64,000 nt of DNA from assembly GCA_003116875.1 (NCBI GenBank), contig BCKT01000014.1, positions 380,149-444,148 of the forward strand, given 5' to 3'. This document shows, in pieces, positions 12,231 to 22,578 of the stretch. Positions within the stretch are counted from its first letter, which is position 1, and the number at the start of each line of letters is the position of its first letter. A program made the translations under genes and the position numbers. Below the pieces are notes generated by a model. That model searched no databases, had not been told where the DNA came from, and worked only from the letters and a program-made list of their open reading frames with translations. Source of the stretch: Takashimella koratensis (Eukaryota; Basidiomycota; Tremellomycetes; Trichosporonales; Tetragoniomycetaceae).

Positions 12231-12887
12231 CTACACGCTTGCGACTGTAACCATTGCTACATGACAATTGGAGCCTGTATAAGTCGAGGCGGCAAGCACC
12301 ATGTACGTGGCTGAAGCCGCTGTGCCGCAAGCGAAGAAGGTGTTGCGGGTACCGGAGACGCAAGACAGCGCGTTGGTACTATCAACAGAGCATGTGGCCT
12401 TGGTGTAGCTTGTTGCCTGGCTCGCGGACAGCGTGTACATGTAAACATCGGAGGATAGGATAATGACTGCTTGTCAGCGAGCATTTGCGGTCGAGACTTA
12501 CAATAGTCTCCACTAGCCGAAACATAGATATTGTTGTTGCTGTCCACTTTGAGTGCTTGATAGGTACTGGCAGCCATAACGTCGGTTCCAGCCGCCATTT
12601 CAATCATGTAAAGCCCGTTGGCTGGGGACGAAGGCGACGTGACTTTGAGCGAGAACGAAGCGGGGAAGCTGAAACGAGTGCATCAGCCGAGTACATCACT
12701 GTTTGACTCTCGAAGAAGGAGTGGACCGACGTGCTGGTCGCTGCATTCGACAAATGACTTCGTTCCGGTTGGTTTGTCGCAAGTTGCTAGTTCCAGCGCC
12801 CGGAGCAGGTTGCTGAGGGGGAGAAGGGTGAGCGACCACCAGGGAGAGCCAAATGAGGGTAAACAAACTGTATACGCTGATGAATAT
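12231..12887 (-). pseudogene. Secreted four-cysteine family copy B, start codon changed to ATA
   Basis: This is the second member of the unrecognised family, with the same three-exon plan and intron phases. The homologous signal sequence (FISVYSLFTLIWLSLVVA) and pro-region (RQTNRNEVICRMQRPARRS) are in frame. The body contains VDSNNNIYVSASGDY, and the four-cysteine C-terminus has CSVDSTNALSC and NTFFAC. The codon aligned with the ATG of copy A is ATA (bases 12887-12885). The same frame runs upstream to a stop with no ATG, and the next in-frame ATG lies after the signal peptide. Everything after the start remains open through both splice junctions, so the loss looks recent. An unusual start codon, an upstream exon I cannot see or a sequencing error are the alternatives. 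Confidence 0.6.
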
Positions 12888-14506
12888 TTCGTCTGCAATG
12901 GAGAATGAACGATGGGAATTGGGATAGGGCTGTGCTGCTTACTCTCGACTGGCGGCTTAAGAAGGCTGCATGAGAGGAACGCTCTTTAAGATGGAAGCGA
13001 AGATTCGCCAAACAAGGGCAATATCGACGTTCAGAATTACTTTGCGTTTTCTGGGTCAATCCCGTGTGGTCCTGTCGTTTGGGTATGTACCAGCTTGAGC
13101 TCTTGAAATCCTGCGCTTGTCCATCCTGCATATGATCGTCCGGAGATACATCCGGTGTGCCTGATTGTCCTGTGCATACTGTTGCGCAAAGTGCCAAGCC
13201 TATAGAGTCGCATGGCACGAGAGCCAGCAGATTGCGCGCGAGTAGGTCAACACCTCAGGGTGCGGCCTCGTCCCATACCATCCATTCGGTGATACCGTAT
13301 TTCTCCGTCCCTCACAGGGAGACGGCTGATCTCTTGCAAGCTAGCAATCTATCCGTTACGTCTCGTCTTTTCACAAAAATGAATGGAGCTCTCAGGTTCG
13401 GGGCAGAAAATTGGGAACACAGTAAGGAGATTGTGCATGAATGAACGAAAGTTGCGAGGGCGAACGCCGATTTTCGCTAACAATTCGGTCCCTCTACCCT
13501 CTGATCACTGCTCTTTCCGTACCGCGCTCTGAACCTCTTCTGTCGTGCATTTGCCACAGTGAAGAGCGTGCACGGGAATGATATGACCTGCAAGAGCGTC
13601 ACCCAAGTAGGGGCCATTTGAAGCACCGTGGTACTTCATGCATCTACAATGTAGTCCAGCAAGAAGTAAACAAGCAAACATGGGTCAAGGCTATCGACAG
13701 CCCCCTGTCCCCTCGAGCCACGTTGCCTCAAAGGACGTGGGACGAGCCTGAAGTCTTTCCACGAGTCGACTTGATATGAGCCATGGGTCAGGTGAATTGT
13801 CAAGAGTCTCAACTCGAAGGCCCATCCGATGCTTAAACTGGCTTCACATTGAGATTCCCTTTACTTCCGCCAGACCGTGGCACTTTCTTCCCGGCCCTTG
13901 AGGGGGCCTGCACAGTACACAGCCACTCCGAGACAGGATTGGTAACGACGGTAAATCCCAATCCTTTCACTCGTACTTGGTATTCTGCCTTCGGTCTCCT
14001 GGTGACTCACTTGTGCACATGTTCCCAGACCTCGGCTCCCGGCTCTGTAGACCAGCACTATGACTCCAGAACAGAGTGACCGCACGAGGCGGTTTTGACT
14101 CTCCTAGGATGTTTGACGCGCTTAGGCGTGCTTATTGAACGACGAATGACCATCAAGCATGTCATATCGCCTTTCGCACCGGATACTCCTTCCGACAACT
14201 TCAGGCCGCACCCGCTCCTACACCAGGCCAAGGGGTGCACAAGGCCCAATGGCCAACCTGTTTTGCCGGGATTATATGTACATGCTGTCCACCGAAGATC
14301 GAGTGCGCAGCCCAACTCGACCCGGTTGACATTTCTACTTGCAAGCTGGACTAACAAGATCAGAAGAGTTGTTCAGGCTATGATGTATGTCATAACGCCA
14401 AGACGTCAATGTGGACCCGGAGGGAATTTGAGTAGATCGTGGTCAACTCCTACGACTACATGCATCTGGGACAGCCGCCTCAACTATCCTTGTTGTGGTC
14501 GCGAGA
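12888..14506. other. Intergenic between secreted-family copies B and C
   Basis: This 1.6 kb stretch separates two tandem family members. I looked for remnants of further copies (a pro-region ending PARR, or the NTFF-C motif) and found none. The open frames here are short and lack recognisable features. Confidence 0.45.
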
Positions 14507-15201
14507 CTAAGCTTGAACGGTGATCGTTGCCGGGAAGCAGGTAGTTCCGGATTCGGGCGTAAAGGTCGACACTGCAAGCACCGGCTCGTTTCTTCCCGCT
14601 TTGTAGCACATGAAGAAAGTGTCTCGCGTGCCAGCGGTGCAAGACAATACCGAGCTCGAGTCAACCGAGCAGATGGGCTTACCAAACCCTGACGACGCAA
14701 AGGACGCAGTCCCAGTATATAAAAATGAATCCTGTGCCCAGTAAATGAATTGCATGATCCGTCAGCAAAACGCCCAAGAACTTAGGACTAACCGTAATCG
14801 CCCGAGGAAACGATCATGAGCTCGTTACTGCTATCCACTTGGAATGCGACGCTTGCTGCCGAAGTCACCATTCCGTAGCCACTTGCGGCCTCAGCGAGAT
14901 ACTGGCCGTTGGCAGGGGAAGAGGGTGACGAAATGAGAAGGCTGAAAGACGAAGGGAAGCTGGGAGAGCATTAGTCGTACTCCGATTTCAATCCTACGGA
15001 AAATACTCACGTGGAAGAGCCCTGTGAAGTGGTCGCACGTCGAGCAGGCCGCAGCATACGTCGGACTACTTGGTCCCGACTCGTTTGTCGGAGTTGACGT
15101 CGGGCAACCGCGCCGGGAACAGGCTTTTGAGGCCGCGCGACAGCGACAATCACAGATGAGAATAGCATACACGTCAAAAAGCCGCAGAGACTGAGAAGCA
15201 T
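14507..15201 (-). pseudogene. Secreted four-cysteine family copy C, apparent +1 frameshift in exon 3
   Basis: This is the third member of the family. It starts at ATG 15201 with a signal peptide (MLLSLCGFLTCMLFSSVIVA) and has pro-region RQTSRDQVVRRMLRPARRA. Exon 2 contains SSPSSPANGQYLAEAASG and VDSSNELMIVSSGDY and ends in phase 1, as in the other copies. The only visible acceptor then places exon 3 out of frame after a few codons. The four-cysteine domain (CSVDSSSVLSC, DTFFMC) is open in the +1 frame. One T too many in the T5 run at 14721-14725 accounts exactly for the shift. As read, the product would lose all C-terminal cysteines. A sequencing error in the homopolymer, or an alternative donor, could rescue it. 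A 32-base poly-C run (coding strand) lies four bases upstream of the ATG. Confidence 0.6.
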
Positions 15202-15203
15202 AT

Positions 15204-15241
<38 letters not shown>

Positions 15242-16125
15242 AGGGACGGAAGAGAGCTGGATTGAGTAGGGTACCGATCGAGAGTTGGGATGGGTGATGC
15301 ACAGGTACTGTGAAGGTTGGAGATGGGAAGTGCGCCAAAGGTCAAATGTAAAATGGGAAGCAAGATGCCGAGACTGCTTTCCCGTTATGCATATGTACTC
15401 ATGTGATACTGTAGATAGACGTACGGTAAACGAGGGTGCAAAAGGCATGAACAGGGTTGAATCGAAAGCCCGCATACCATCATGGTTATTTGGGGTGGCG
15501 TTCGCTACCATGAGTTGGGAAATTGATTCTTGTTTATGGTCCATGGCGCCTCGGTAACAAACCTGTGCAGCAGGTACAGTACATCCACTGCCGCTTTCTG
15601 ATCATGGCTTTGAACTACGTTCTCCATTTCCGCATGTTGTTCGGTTCAGGTCAACTGAATGAGCGGTTGTGGCTTGCTTGAGACTTGGTGGCGTTATTTG
15701 GTTCAGCCGGAGATGCAGAATGCGGATATGGGGACCTCGAGGTTCAGTACACACAGTAGATGCAGTACAGCAGGTTTGAAGACGTCGATAGGCATGATCT
15801 TTGTTGCATTGTGCTGGACCAGCCGGGGAGAGTCAGTCACTTTGACTTGAGGCGCGATGCATACGCTGGCACACCTCCTCAGCAATGAGTGATGATCACG
15901 CGCATTCTAGAACACACGCCATACTCCCAGCAGACAGTTTGGGTGCTTCCTTCCAACACCTCGTCTCAAAGTAAGACAAGTGACTTACCGCTTATTCATG
16001 AGACATGTCGGTGAGCTATTGACCATTACAGCAAGCTTTGGTTGCCAGGAGCTCCTGCGGATGTTGACATGAGGAACCTGATACATCTCACTGTTGGACA
16101 AACTTTGGCAGAAGCAGTCATTCAG
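15202..16125. other. Intergenic between secreted-family copies C and D
   Basis: This is the upstream region of copy C, dominated at its left end by a long G homopolymer. The rest shows no supported gene. Confidence 0.5.
15206..15237. repeat. Poly-G tract of 32 bases abutting the start of copy C
   Basis: This is an uninterrupted run of 32 G on the plus strand, so poly-C on the coding strand of copy C. It ends four bases before the ATG, inside the presumed 5' leader. Runs of this kind are length-unstable and the exact count may be unreliable. Confidence 0.9.
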
Positions 16126-16821
16126 CTAGACCACCACGGTGATTGTTGCTTGGTAACAGTTTGACCCCGAGAAAGTCGACGGGACGAGAAGAATGATAGT
16201 TGTGGCAAGAGTCGAACCACAAACGAAGAAGGTGTTGCCGTTGTTGGTGGAGCAGGACAGTTTTGAGGTGCTCGAGTCGAGTGAGCAGATGGGCTTGGGG
16301 TACGAAGCGGCGTTGGACGTATCGAAAGAGAAGAGGGTTGCACTATTGGACGGCTGGACGACTGGGCTCCCAAGTTAGCACAGAGCTTGGGTTCAACTTT
16401 GAAGTTTCTCACCGTAATCCTCAGTCGAGACCACGATGAGCTCGTTGCTGCTATCGGCTTTGAAGGAGACGTAGGTTGAGGAAACGCTCAGGGAGTAACC
16501 GTTGCCGCCTGAATCTTCAGCCAGGTAGTAACCATTTGAGGGAGCCGAGGGGGAAGTGATCTTGAGTGCAAAAGACGAGGGCCAACTGGTACGGAGGGAC
16601 ATCAGCAGTGCAAACGACGTGGCAGGGACGTACTTGTTAGGGGTCGAGGAGGCACCACGCCGAGCGGGTCGCTGCAGACGACGAACAATAGCATTTCGAT
16701 TTGTTTGTTTCAACAAACGCTGAGCTTTACCCCCTGGTATTGGAGCCCGAAGCTGTGCAAGCGCTGCTGTCACAGACGACAGGAGCACGATTGCCAGAAC
16801 ATTGTACACGCTAAAGATCAT
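16126..16821 (-). CDS. Small secreted four-cysteine protein, family copy D (intact)
   Basis: This is the fourth and most upstream member of the unrecognised family, and it appears fully intact. It starts at ATG 16821 with a signal peptide (MIFSVYNVLAIVLLSSVTA). The pro-region is KQTNRNAIVRRLQRPARRG. Exon 2 carries ITSPSAPSNGYYLAEDSG and ADSSNELIVVSTEDY. Exon 3 carries the cysteine unit (ICSLDSSTSKLSC, NTFFVCGS, SGSNCYQATITVVV) and stops at 16126. Intron phases (2 then 1) match the other copies. Conserved phases, motifs and order show that the four genes arose by tandem duplication. The function is unknown; secretion and dibasic processing are inferred from sequence. Confidence 0.82.
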
Positions 16822-17889
16822 GTCGGCCGCGAGATCACACCACCAGGTTACCACAGTGAGAGGAGAGGGGAAATGAGGAAGTGGTAGAGGGCACAGTGGG
16901 TGAAAGAGTCATCTGCGTTCAAGAAGGGAGGGTATGTCTGTACCATACAGTAGACGTTGGTTTTTTCGTCGCATGGGAAGACTCTCTCAGCTTAAGGATC
17001 ACGCCCCCGATATGCACTGTACTGTATGAAGCATGTAGGCGATATTTTCTTATCCCGATATGGTTGTTTGGCTGACAGTTTCAGCCCAGTGCCAAGCACT
17101 GAATACCTTTTTCGTACCCATGAGTAGGGAACCTCTTTTGCTCGGTCGGAGGAGGGTCAGGCCGAGGGGGCAAGAGGTCCAAACCTCTTCTGCTGGATTT
17201 TGCCTTCCGATCCTCTGGCCCTGAACTCGCACTGACTCTGAATGCCAACTCGCCACCTGGGGACTACTGTACCCTCTTCAACAGATGAGAATCCCAGACT
17301 GTTCGGCGTCTAGCTCTAGGGATTGTGGACTGACGTGTGCGCACGAAGGAGGCGTTATCGCTCACCCGCTCAAGAATGATTGGCGCCAGGTATACATGAT
17401 CAATCTATAACGAACGGTACCGTAGTGCGACATGAAATGCAACAGCTTGGATGATGAGATAGATGTGCTTACCTTCATTCATTTGTGTGCACCCATTTCA
17501 TGTGCGTTGGAAATACTAGCCAAGGAAGTGAACCCGGCCGGGCGCCGAGAGATTGGGAACCGGACCTTTCGGCCGCCGTTTTCCCCGGTGCACACTCATC
17601 CGGGGCACCGCCGGCTCGACAACGAGATCATCACTTGACAACAAGAGCCATGTATTCGCACCCGTTCCCGAGTATATAACCTATGCCGTGCGTCGGGCTC
17701 GGGTTTTGCATTCCATCTCTTCCCAACTATCCCGCCCGACTGTTCAACGTTGTCGCTCAACCATCTGCCGAGTCGATGACGACTAACCCGCGCCGGGACT
17801 CGCTAAAATCGAAACAACCGGATTCAAAAGCATTCACCAGCTTTGCCGTAGTCTTCAGCTGCTGAGTCGCTTTCGGTATTGCATACATC
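16822..17889. other. Divergent intergenic region, copy D and methyltransferase
   Basis: This is a 1.07 kb upstream region shared by copy D (minus) and the methyltransferase (plus). It has no supported open frame. Confidence 0.45.
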
Positions 17890-18999
17890 ATGGCCTCGCA
17901 CGGAGATACCAGTAGGGGTGATTACACAGGATGTAGCTGTGTTGAGTTGAGCTGAGCTGATGTGTATCGTAGATTCACACGCTCATTCCCACGGTCATGG
18001 ACATCGTGGACACGGTCATGCTCACGGCCACGGTCATGCTCACGGCCACGGTCACGGCCACGGTCACAGCGATGACCATTGGGACGGGGACCAGTACCTC
18101 GCTCGTCCTGGAGTGTAAGTCCTCTTCTCTTCCTCCCCCGGCATTTGATCATCCCGCTTGTCTAGGCTTGTTCGACTGACACCTCCCTCAATCTACCCAG
18201 CACCGAGACCGCCGCTCTCAGCGCCGACGCCATTGTACACTCCCTCTCTACCTCCCCTTCCCCTTCTCCCATCTCCTCCCTGCACGTTCTTGAAGTCGGC
18301 TGCGGCGGGGGTGCCGTGACCACCCACCTCTCCTCCCTCTTCTCCAGCGTCCACGCAATCGACGTCTCACCATCCATGCTCCTTGCGCTCTCCCGCACTC
18401 CGCGTCCCGAAACCGTTACTTGGTCGCTACACACTCTCACCCCAGAATCCGGGGAGGTGTTTGCTAGCCGCAAGCCCCAAGTCAGCCCCAGCGAGGGTAA
18501 CGAAGGGAGAGAGATTGTGCCCCCGAGAGAGAAGTTTGATGTCGCAGTCGCCAACTTGGTCTTGCATCACGTAGATGACGAAGCCGGGTTTCTGGGGGGG
18601 ATCAAGGGATTGCTCACTCCAGGTGGATGGGTGGTGTTGACTGAGTTCACGAGGGACGTCGAGGGCAAGGACGTCGCGATGGACGTGAACACTGCGGCGG
18701 CAAGGGAGCGCGAGCGTGTGGGTTTTTCAATTTGCCCAACACTCAGACAGAGACATCAATCAACCGGGAGGGGAGACTCAGCTGACAGGCTACTTGTCCA
18801 TCAGGCTATGCCAGATGGCTCGTTCAATGCGCCAGAGCACTACCGCCAAGCCTACACCCCCGAGTCTCTCACAGACCTCTTGACTACCAACGGGTTCGTC
18901 GACGTCTTTGCCGAAGTCCGGGGCGAGCTGCCCGTTTTTGGGCCAGACAAACCAAAAGTCCCATGCTTGATCGTCCGCGGCCGCAATCCCGTTGCCTAG
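17890..18999 (+). CDS. Class I SAM-dependent methyltransferase with His/Gly-rich N-terminus
   Basis: There are four exons: 17890-17911, 17973-18114, 18201-18717 and 18805-18999. Exon 2 encodes a HGH-type repeat with about 20 histidines in some 30 residues. A methyltransferase fold follows: motif I LHVLEVGCGGGAVTTHL, the acidic strand HAIDVSPSML, motif IV FDVAVANLVLHHV and motif VI GLLTPGGWVVLTEF. This is the Methyltransf_11/12-type fold that uses S-adenosylmethionine. The substrate cannot be read from sequence. The last intron is 87 bases with no in-frame stop, so retention would lengthen the protein without breaking it. His-rich tracts often bind Zn, Ni or Cu; a metal link here is inference. 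It converges with the Whi2-like gene. Confidence 0.78.
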
Positions 19000-19129
19000 C
19001 CAGGACAGAAAGTAGGTCCACAGAGCGTGGCCAGAACAATGGAGGTTGTCGGATAATATGATGCATGAATATCGGAGACGCGAGAGAGCGAGCATACACG
19101 GAAGACACAGGACGGGATACAGTACAGTC

Positions 19130-20441
19130 TTAGATCTGTCGCCCGGCATCAGCACCCAGCAGAGGCGAGAAATGTAGTGGAAACGCAGTGACTCACAAGA
19201 GACAACTCGAGGGTCCATACGCGACGAGCCCATACTTTAACAGGCATCGTCTCCTTTGATGTGGTCGATTTCGGTACGTCGACCTCGATTCCGTCCCACC
19301 AGCATTTCCTCTGGGATCATATCAGCACCCACCCCGACGTCTACAGGGGTCACAAGGTTGCAGATGATGGGGCTGAGAGAAGACGCTAAACTCACCGCAG
19401 GCTTGCGCCAGAAGAGGAGGAGCTTCTGTGCTGTGGCCATTTGCTTCTCGTCAATGAACGGAGCTGGCAAGTTGGGTGGAGCTCCGGGCATCCCAGGGTG
19501 GATGATGCCTGTTTTCAAAAGAACAAGAGCCATGGAGCTGATAATGTTGCGCGTGGGCTCGCAGGCACGGAACCCCCATTCGTCGTCACGGTCGAACCCG
19601 CTAGCATCGAGGCGTCAGCGCCTGTCCAATGCCCATCCACGCTCACGCTGCCGGAAGACAATCAGAGCGTTACCCACCTCATGCAGAGCATATCGATCAA
19701 GTGCTGCTCGGCCATATTGTTCTCCTTGTTGACGTTCCTCTGTAGTGCCGCAAACACCCCTCGTCGATCTGCCAACGCCTGTCCCGCTGCACGTTTGAGC
19801 GCACGGAGCTCCTCATTCGCCAGCCCGTGGGTATCCACACGGGCGAGTCCGCCGGGCGTCGTGATGGAGAAGTACTCGAGTTCTTCACGCAGGACGATGA
19901 TCGCTTGTTTGGACAAGAGAGGGTTACCCGAGTCACCGAGCTCAGCAGGGGTAGCGAGGTGTTGTTGAGCGTGGAAAAGGCCCGGGGAGGTCGGGGTACC
20001 GTAAAACATGGTTTGCGCACGGTTCCAGAAGGTAAGGATGTAGTCGATGCAGTCCGGGTCCCACTGTGTACGTCAGCGGGGCGTGAACGGGGATTGAAGA
20101 CAGTCAAAACGTTGTGTTGGGCAATAGCAGAGAGGGGCGGGGAGGTTCACGTAACGCTGCTTGGGCGAGATACTCACGTCAACGGTGAACACACTGTCGT
20201 CCCCATTCTCCGTCGTCGGGGGCTTGGACAAAATCAAACCCTGTGGGAATAGACCTAACAACACGCTCTCCGGCAAAAGCATCAACGTCTCCCTCTCGAC
20301 TGTATACATCCTGCCGCGTACATCGAGGTTGAGTCGACTCAAGAGCGCCGGGTTGTTGTAGATCCCGGGACTGGCGTAGGCGGGGGCGACGGAGGTGATT
20401 GGATTCACCGAGGTGATGGGGTTGGACGCGTCTGTCGACAT
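19130..20441 (-). CDS. Whi2-like BTB/POZ-type stress and growth regulator
   Basis: The gene starts at ATG 20441 (MSTDASNPITSVNPITS). The first exon carries NLDVRGRMYTVERETLMLLP and SVLLGLFPQGLIL. A later exon gives WDPDCIDYILTFWNRAQ, the typical BTB/T1-like segment of Whi2-related proteins. A helical region follows (SKQAIIVLREELEYFSI). Near the end are FRACEPTRNIISSMALVLLK, then RKCWWDGIEVDVP and VKVWARRVWTLELSL. I choose a final splice that ends in SLI and a stop at 19130; without it the frame stops at 19149. In yeast, Whi2 works with Psr phosphatases in the general stress response and restrains TORC1. The family call is moderately strong and the role is inferred. Confidence 0.65.
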
Positions 20442-21289
20442 CGCGCGAATGTGTTGTGAGGGTGTTGGGGGGTAGAAAGGGGGAAGAGAAGGAGATGAAG
20501 GTGAGTGAGTTATAGGTGAAATAGATTCGACAGTGCTAGGTTGTGTCAAACGAAGAGTGTTTCAAACGGACGGCGGGATAGATGTCGCGGAAGGCAGGGC
20601 GATGCGAGTGCGGAATAGGAGGGACTATGCCCAACGCCGAGGGTCGATAGTTGGCGCGGGCGGGAGAAGGGTCGTTCCGCGCGTACCAGTGAGCGGAGAC
20701 TGACGATGCCGGAGACGGTGGATGCAGAAGTGGGTGGGGAAGTGGTGAGATTGGGGTAAGATGGTAGTGAACGTTGATCCCAGCCGTTGTTGGTTGCCCA
20801 AAGTGGCTATTCCTAGACTACATGTTTCGGGGTTGGATTCACCACCGCCCGATCCTCGTTACTCTTCAAAGAACACAAGGACACAGGATCCTATCTCCCA
20901 TGCTTCCAGTCATGTCTCTTCAGCTGGTACTCGAAGGCCCTCGAAACGGAAGTCACCGGCTTCCAGAACCCACAAAACTCAGTGATTCCGACCGACTGGC
21001 AAGGAGTCGACCAGTGACTCAACCCCACTCCGATTTGACCAGCTTTCACGATGATCCAGTCCCATCCGTTGCCGTTCAAGGTCTCTTCAACCCCGACGAG
21101 CATCATATCTAGGCTGGCTACTGCGATTCGCTTCCGGCACAGTCCATGCCCTTGTCCTCTAAAATCTGCCATATCTCATACGGTGTGACCCGCCTCCCCA
21201 AAATCAGAACCGCAGCTCCCAACTCCAACTAGACCCAATTGATCAACCGCAAACTTCATGCATATGTTAGCCCCAAGTCCTACAGCCGT
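20442..21289. other. Intergenic: Whi2-like promoter, QCR8 3' region
   Basis: This is about 850 bases between two minus-strand genes. Only short frames without recognisable domains are present. I see no gene. Confidence 0.45.
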
Positions 21290-22268
21290 CTAGTGGTGGC
21301 CACCCTCGGCCTCGGCCATAGCGTGGTGGCCCTCCTGCGTATGGTTAGCGACACAATCCTCTATCTGATGAGGATGAAGAAGAGAGGGGACAAGGAAGAG
21401 GAGAGGGGCTCGCTCACCTTGGAGTTGAAGTAAGCGTATCGCTCCTTGCCCCAGGCGTAAACACCGTAGCCTGGTCCAAGGTCAGCTCTGTCCGACCTCA
21501 TCATGCGTGTCACCCATCGCCCTCCTCAGTCCAATCACACCGCCCATGCGTACGACTTGCGAAGCAGACAAAGTCCCCGCTCTTAAGCGACCGACCGGGG
21601 TAAAAACTCACCGACAGCGAAGGGGATGGCAAAGTAAGGAACCTGGACCATGATACGGTTGAAGCCGTTGAAAATGTAGCCGTGGAGGGCGCCGGCGAAG
21701 GGGGCCTGCTTGAACGGCGAGAGAGCTGTGGGGTGTGAGTGGTGACACATGAAGATGTGGAGTAGGGTATGAAAAATATGACCGAAGATGGAGGAAGAAG
21801 CAACTTACAGTACTGGACAATGCCCTTCTGCTTGGGCCCGCCCATGTCACCCCACCAACCGATCTGTCAGAGTCAGTACCTGCTTGTCACGCCCAAAACC
21901 AGCGGAATCATCCGCTGTACGATCGACAAAACCCATCCGCGTCCATCGTCACTCCAAGCCCACAGACCAATTCTCCAACATCTTGACCTCCGCCCTAGCA
22001 ATTCAGCCACCACAAAGCCCCACCCCCTAACAGCCCCTGCCTGTCTCTCATCTCGTGAACCTATTCCCATCCCCACTGTCCACCTCGCGCCCGCCCATAG
22101 TCCGCGACTTACGTAGGTCTTGCCTAAAACCAAATTGTCAGTATGTCGACACTTGATTAAATTCGAACAGCCGGAAGAAAGACAAGTGAGAGAAAGAGAT
22201 GAGAGACGGATGGATAGAGACGACTGACCTCCTGGCATGCCGCTGAGTGCTGGTTGAGATGGCCTCAT
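21290..22268 (-). CDS. QCR8: Ubiquinol-cytochrome c reductase (complex III) subunit 8
   Basis: This is a small protein in six exons, starting at ATG 22268. The exons splice to MRPSQPALSGMPGGKTY, then IGWWGDMGGPKQKGIVQY, SLSPFKQAPFAGALHGYIFN, GFNRIMVQVPYFA, YGVYAWGKERYAYFNSK and a His-rich end (EGHHAMAEAEGGHH). The SLSPF-Q-PFAG and FNGF-R-QVPYFA segments are diagnostic for QCR8, a single-helix subunit of the mitochondrial bc1 complex near the ubiquinone side. Exon 2 is a micro-exon of 11 bases (22113-22123). The length (about 110 residues) is typical. The gene faces away from a small hydrophobic-protein gene across 310 bases, so the two may share a promoter. Confidence 0.92.
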
Positions 22269-22578
22269 ATTGGATCGGGGTGGGTAGAGGTGGATGGAGA
22301 GGATGAGGTAGGATGGTTGAATTCAGACTGACTCTTGCTATGGATGTGATTTGCCTACGGGCCCACCACACACACACACACATACTCGGGTCGTGGCGGA
22401 CATGCAGGACACACACCGGGATCCGGGGAATTGCAAATCACCGACGTGTGGCACTTGCCCTTCACCCAGCTCCCTCATCCTTCATCGTCCATTGTCCATC
22501 TCCATTTCCTGCTCTGCATCCTCACCCACCACCACCACCACCACCCATCTTCAAATACCCAATTATCCCCACCTAGAC
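22269..22578. promoter_or_regulatory. Divergent promoter region between QCR8 and a small hydrophobic protein
   Basis: The 310 bases between two divergent start codons contain a CA dinucleotide run (about 22366-22382) and a CAC trinucleotide run (about 22525-22547). No other feature was identified. Shared regulation is inferred from the short spacing. Confidence 0.45.
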
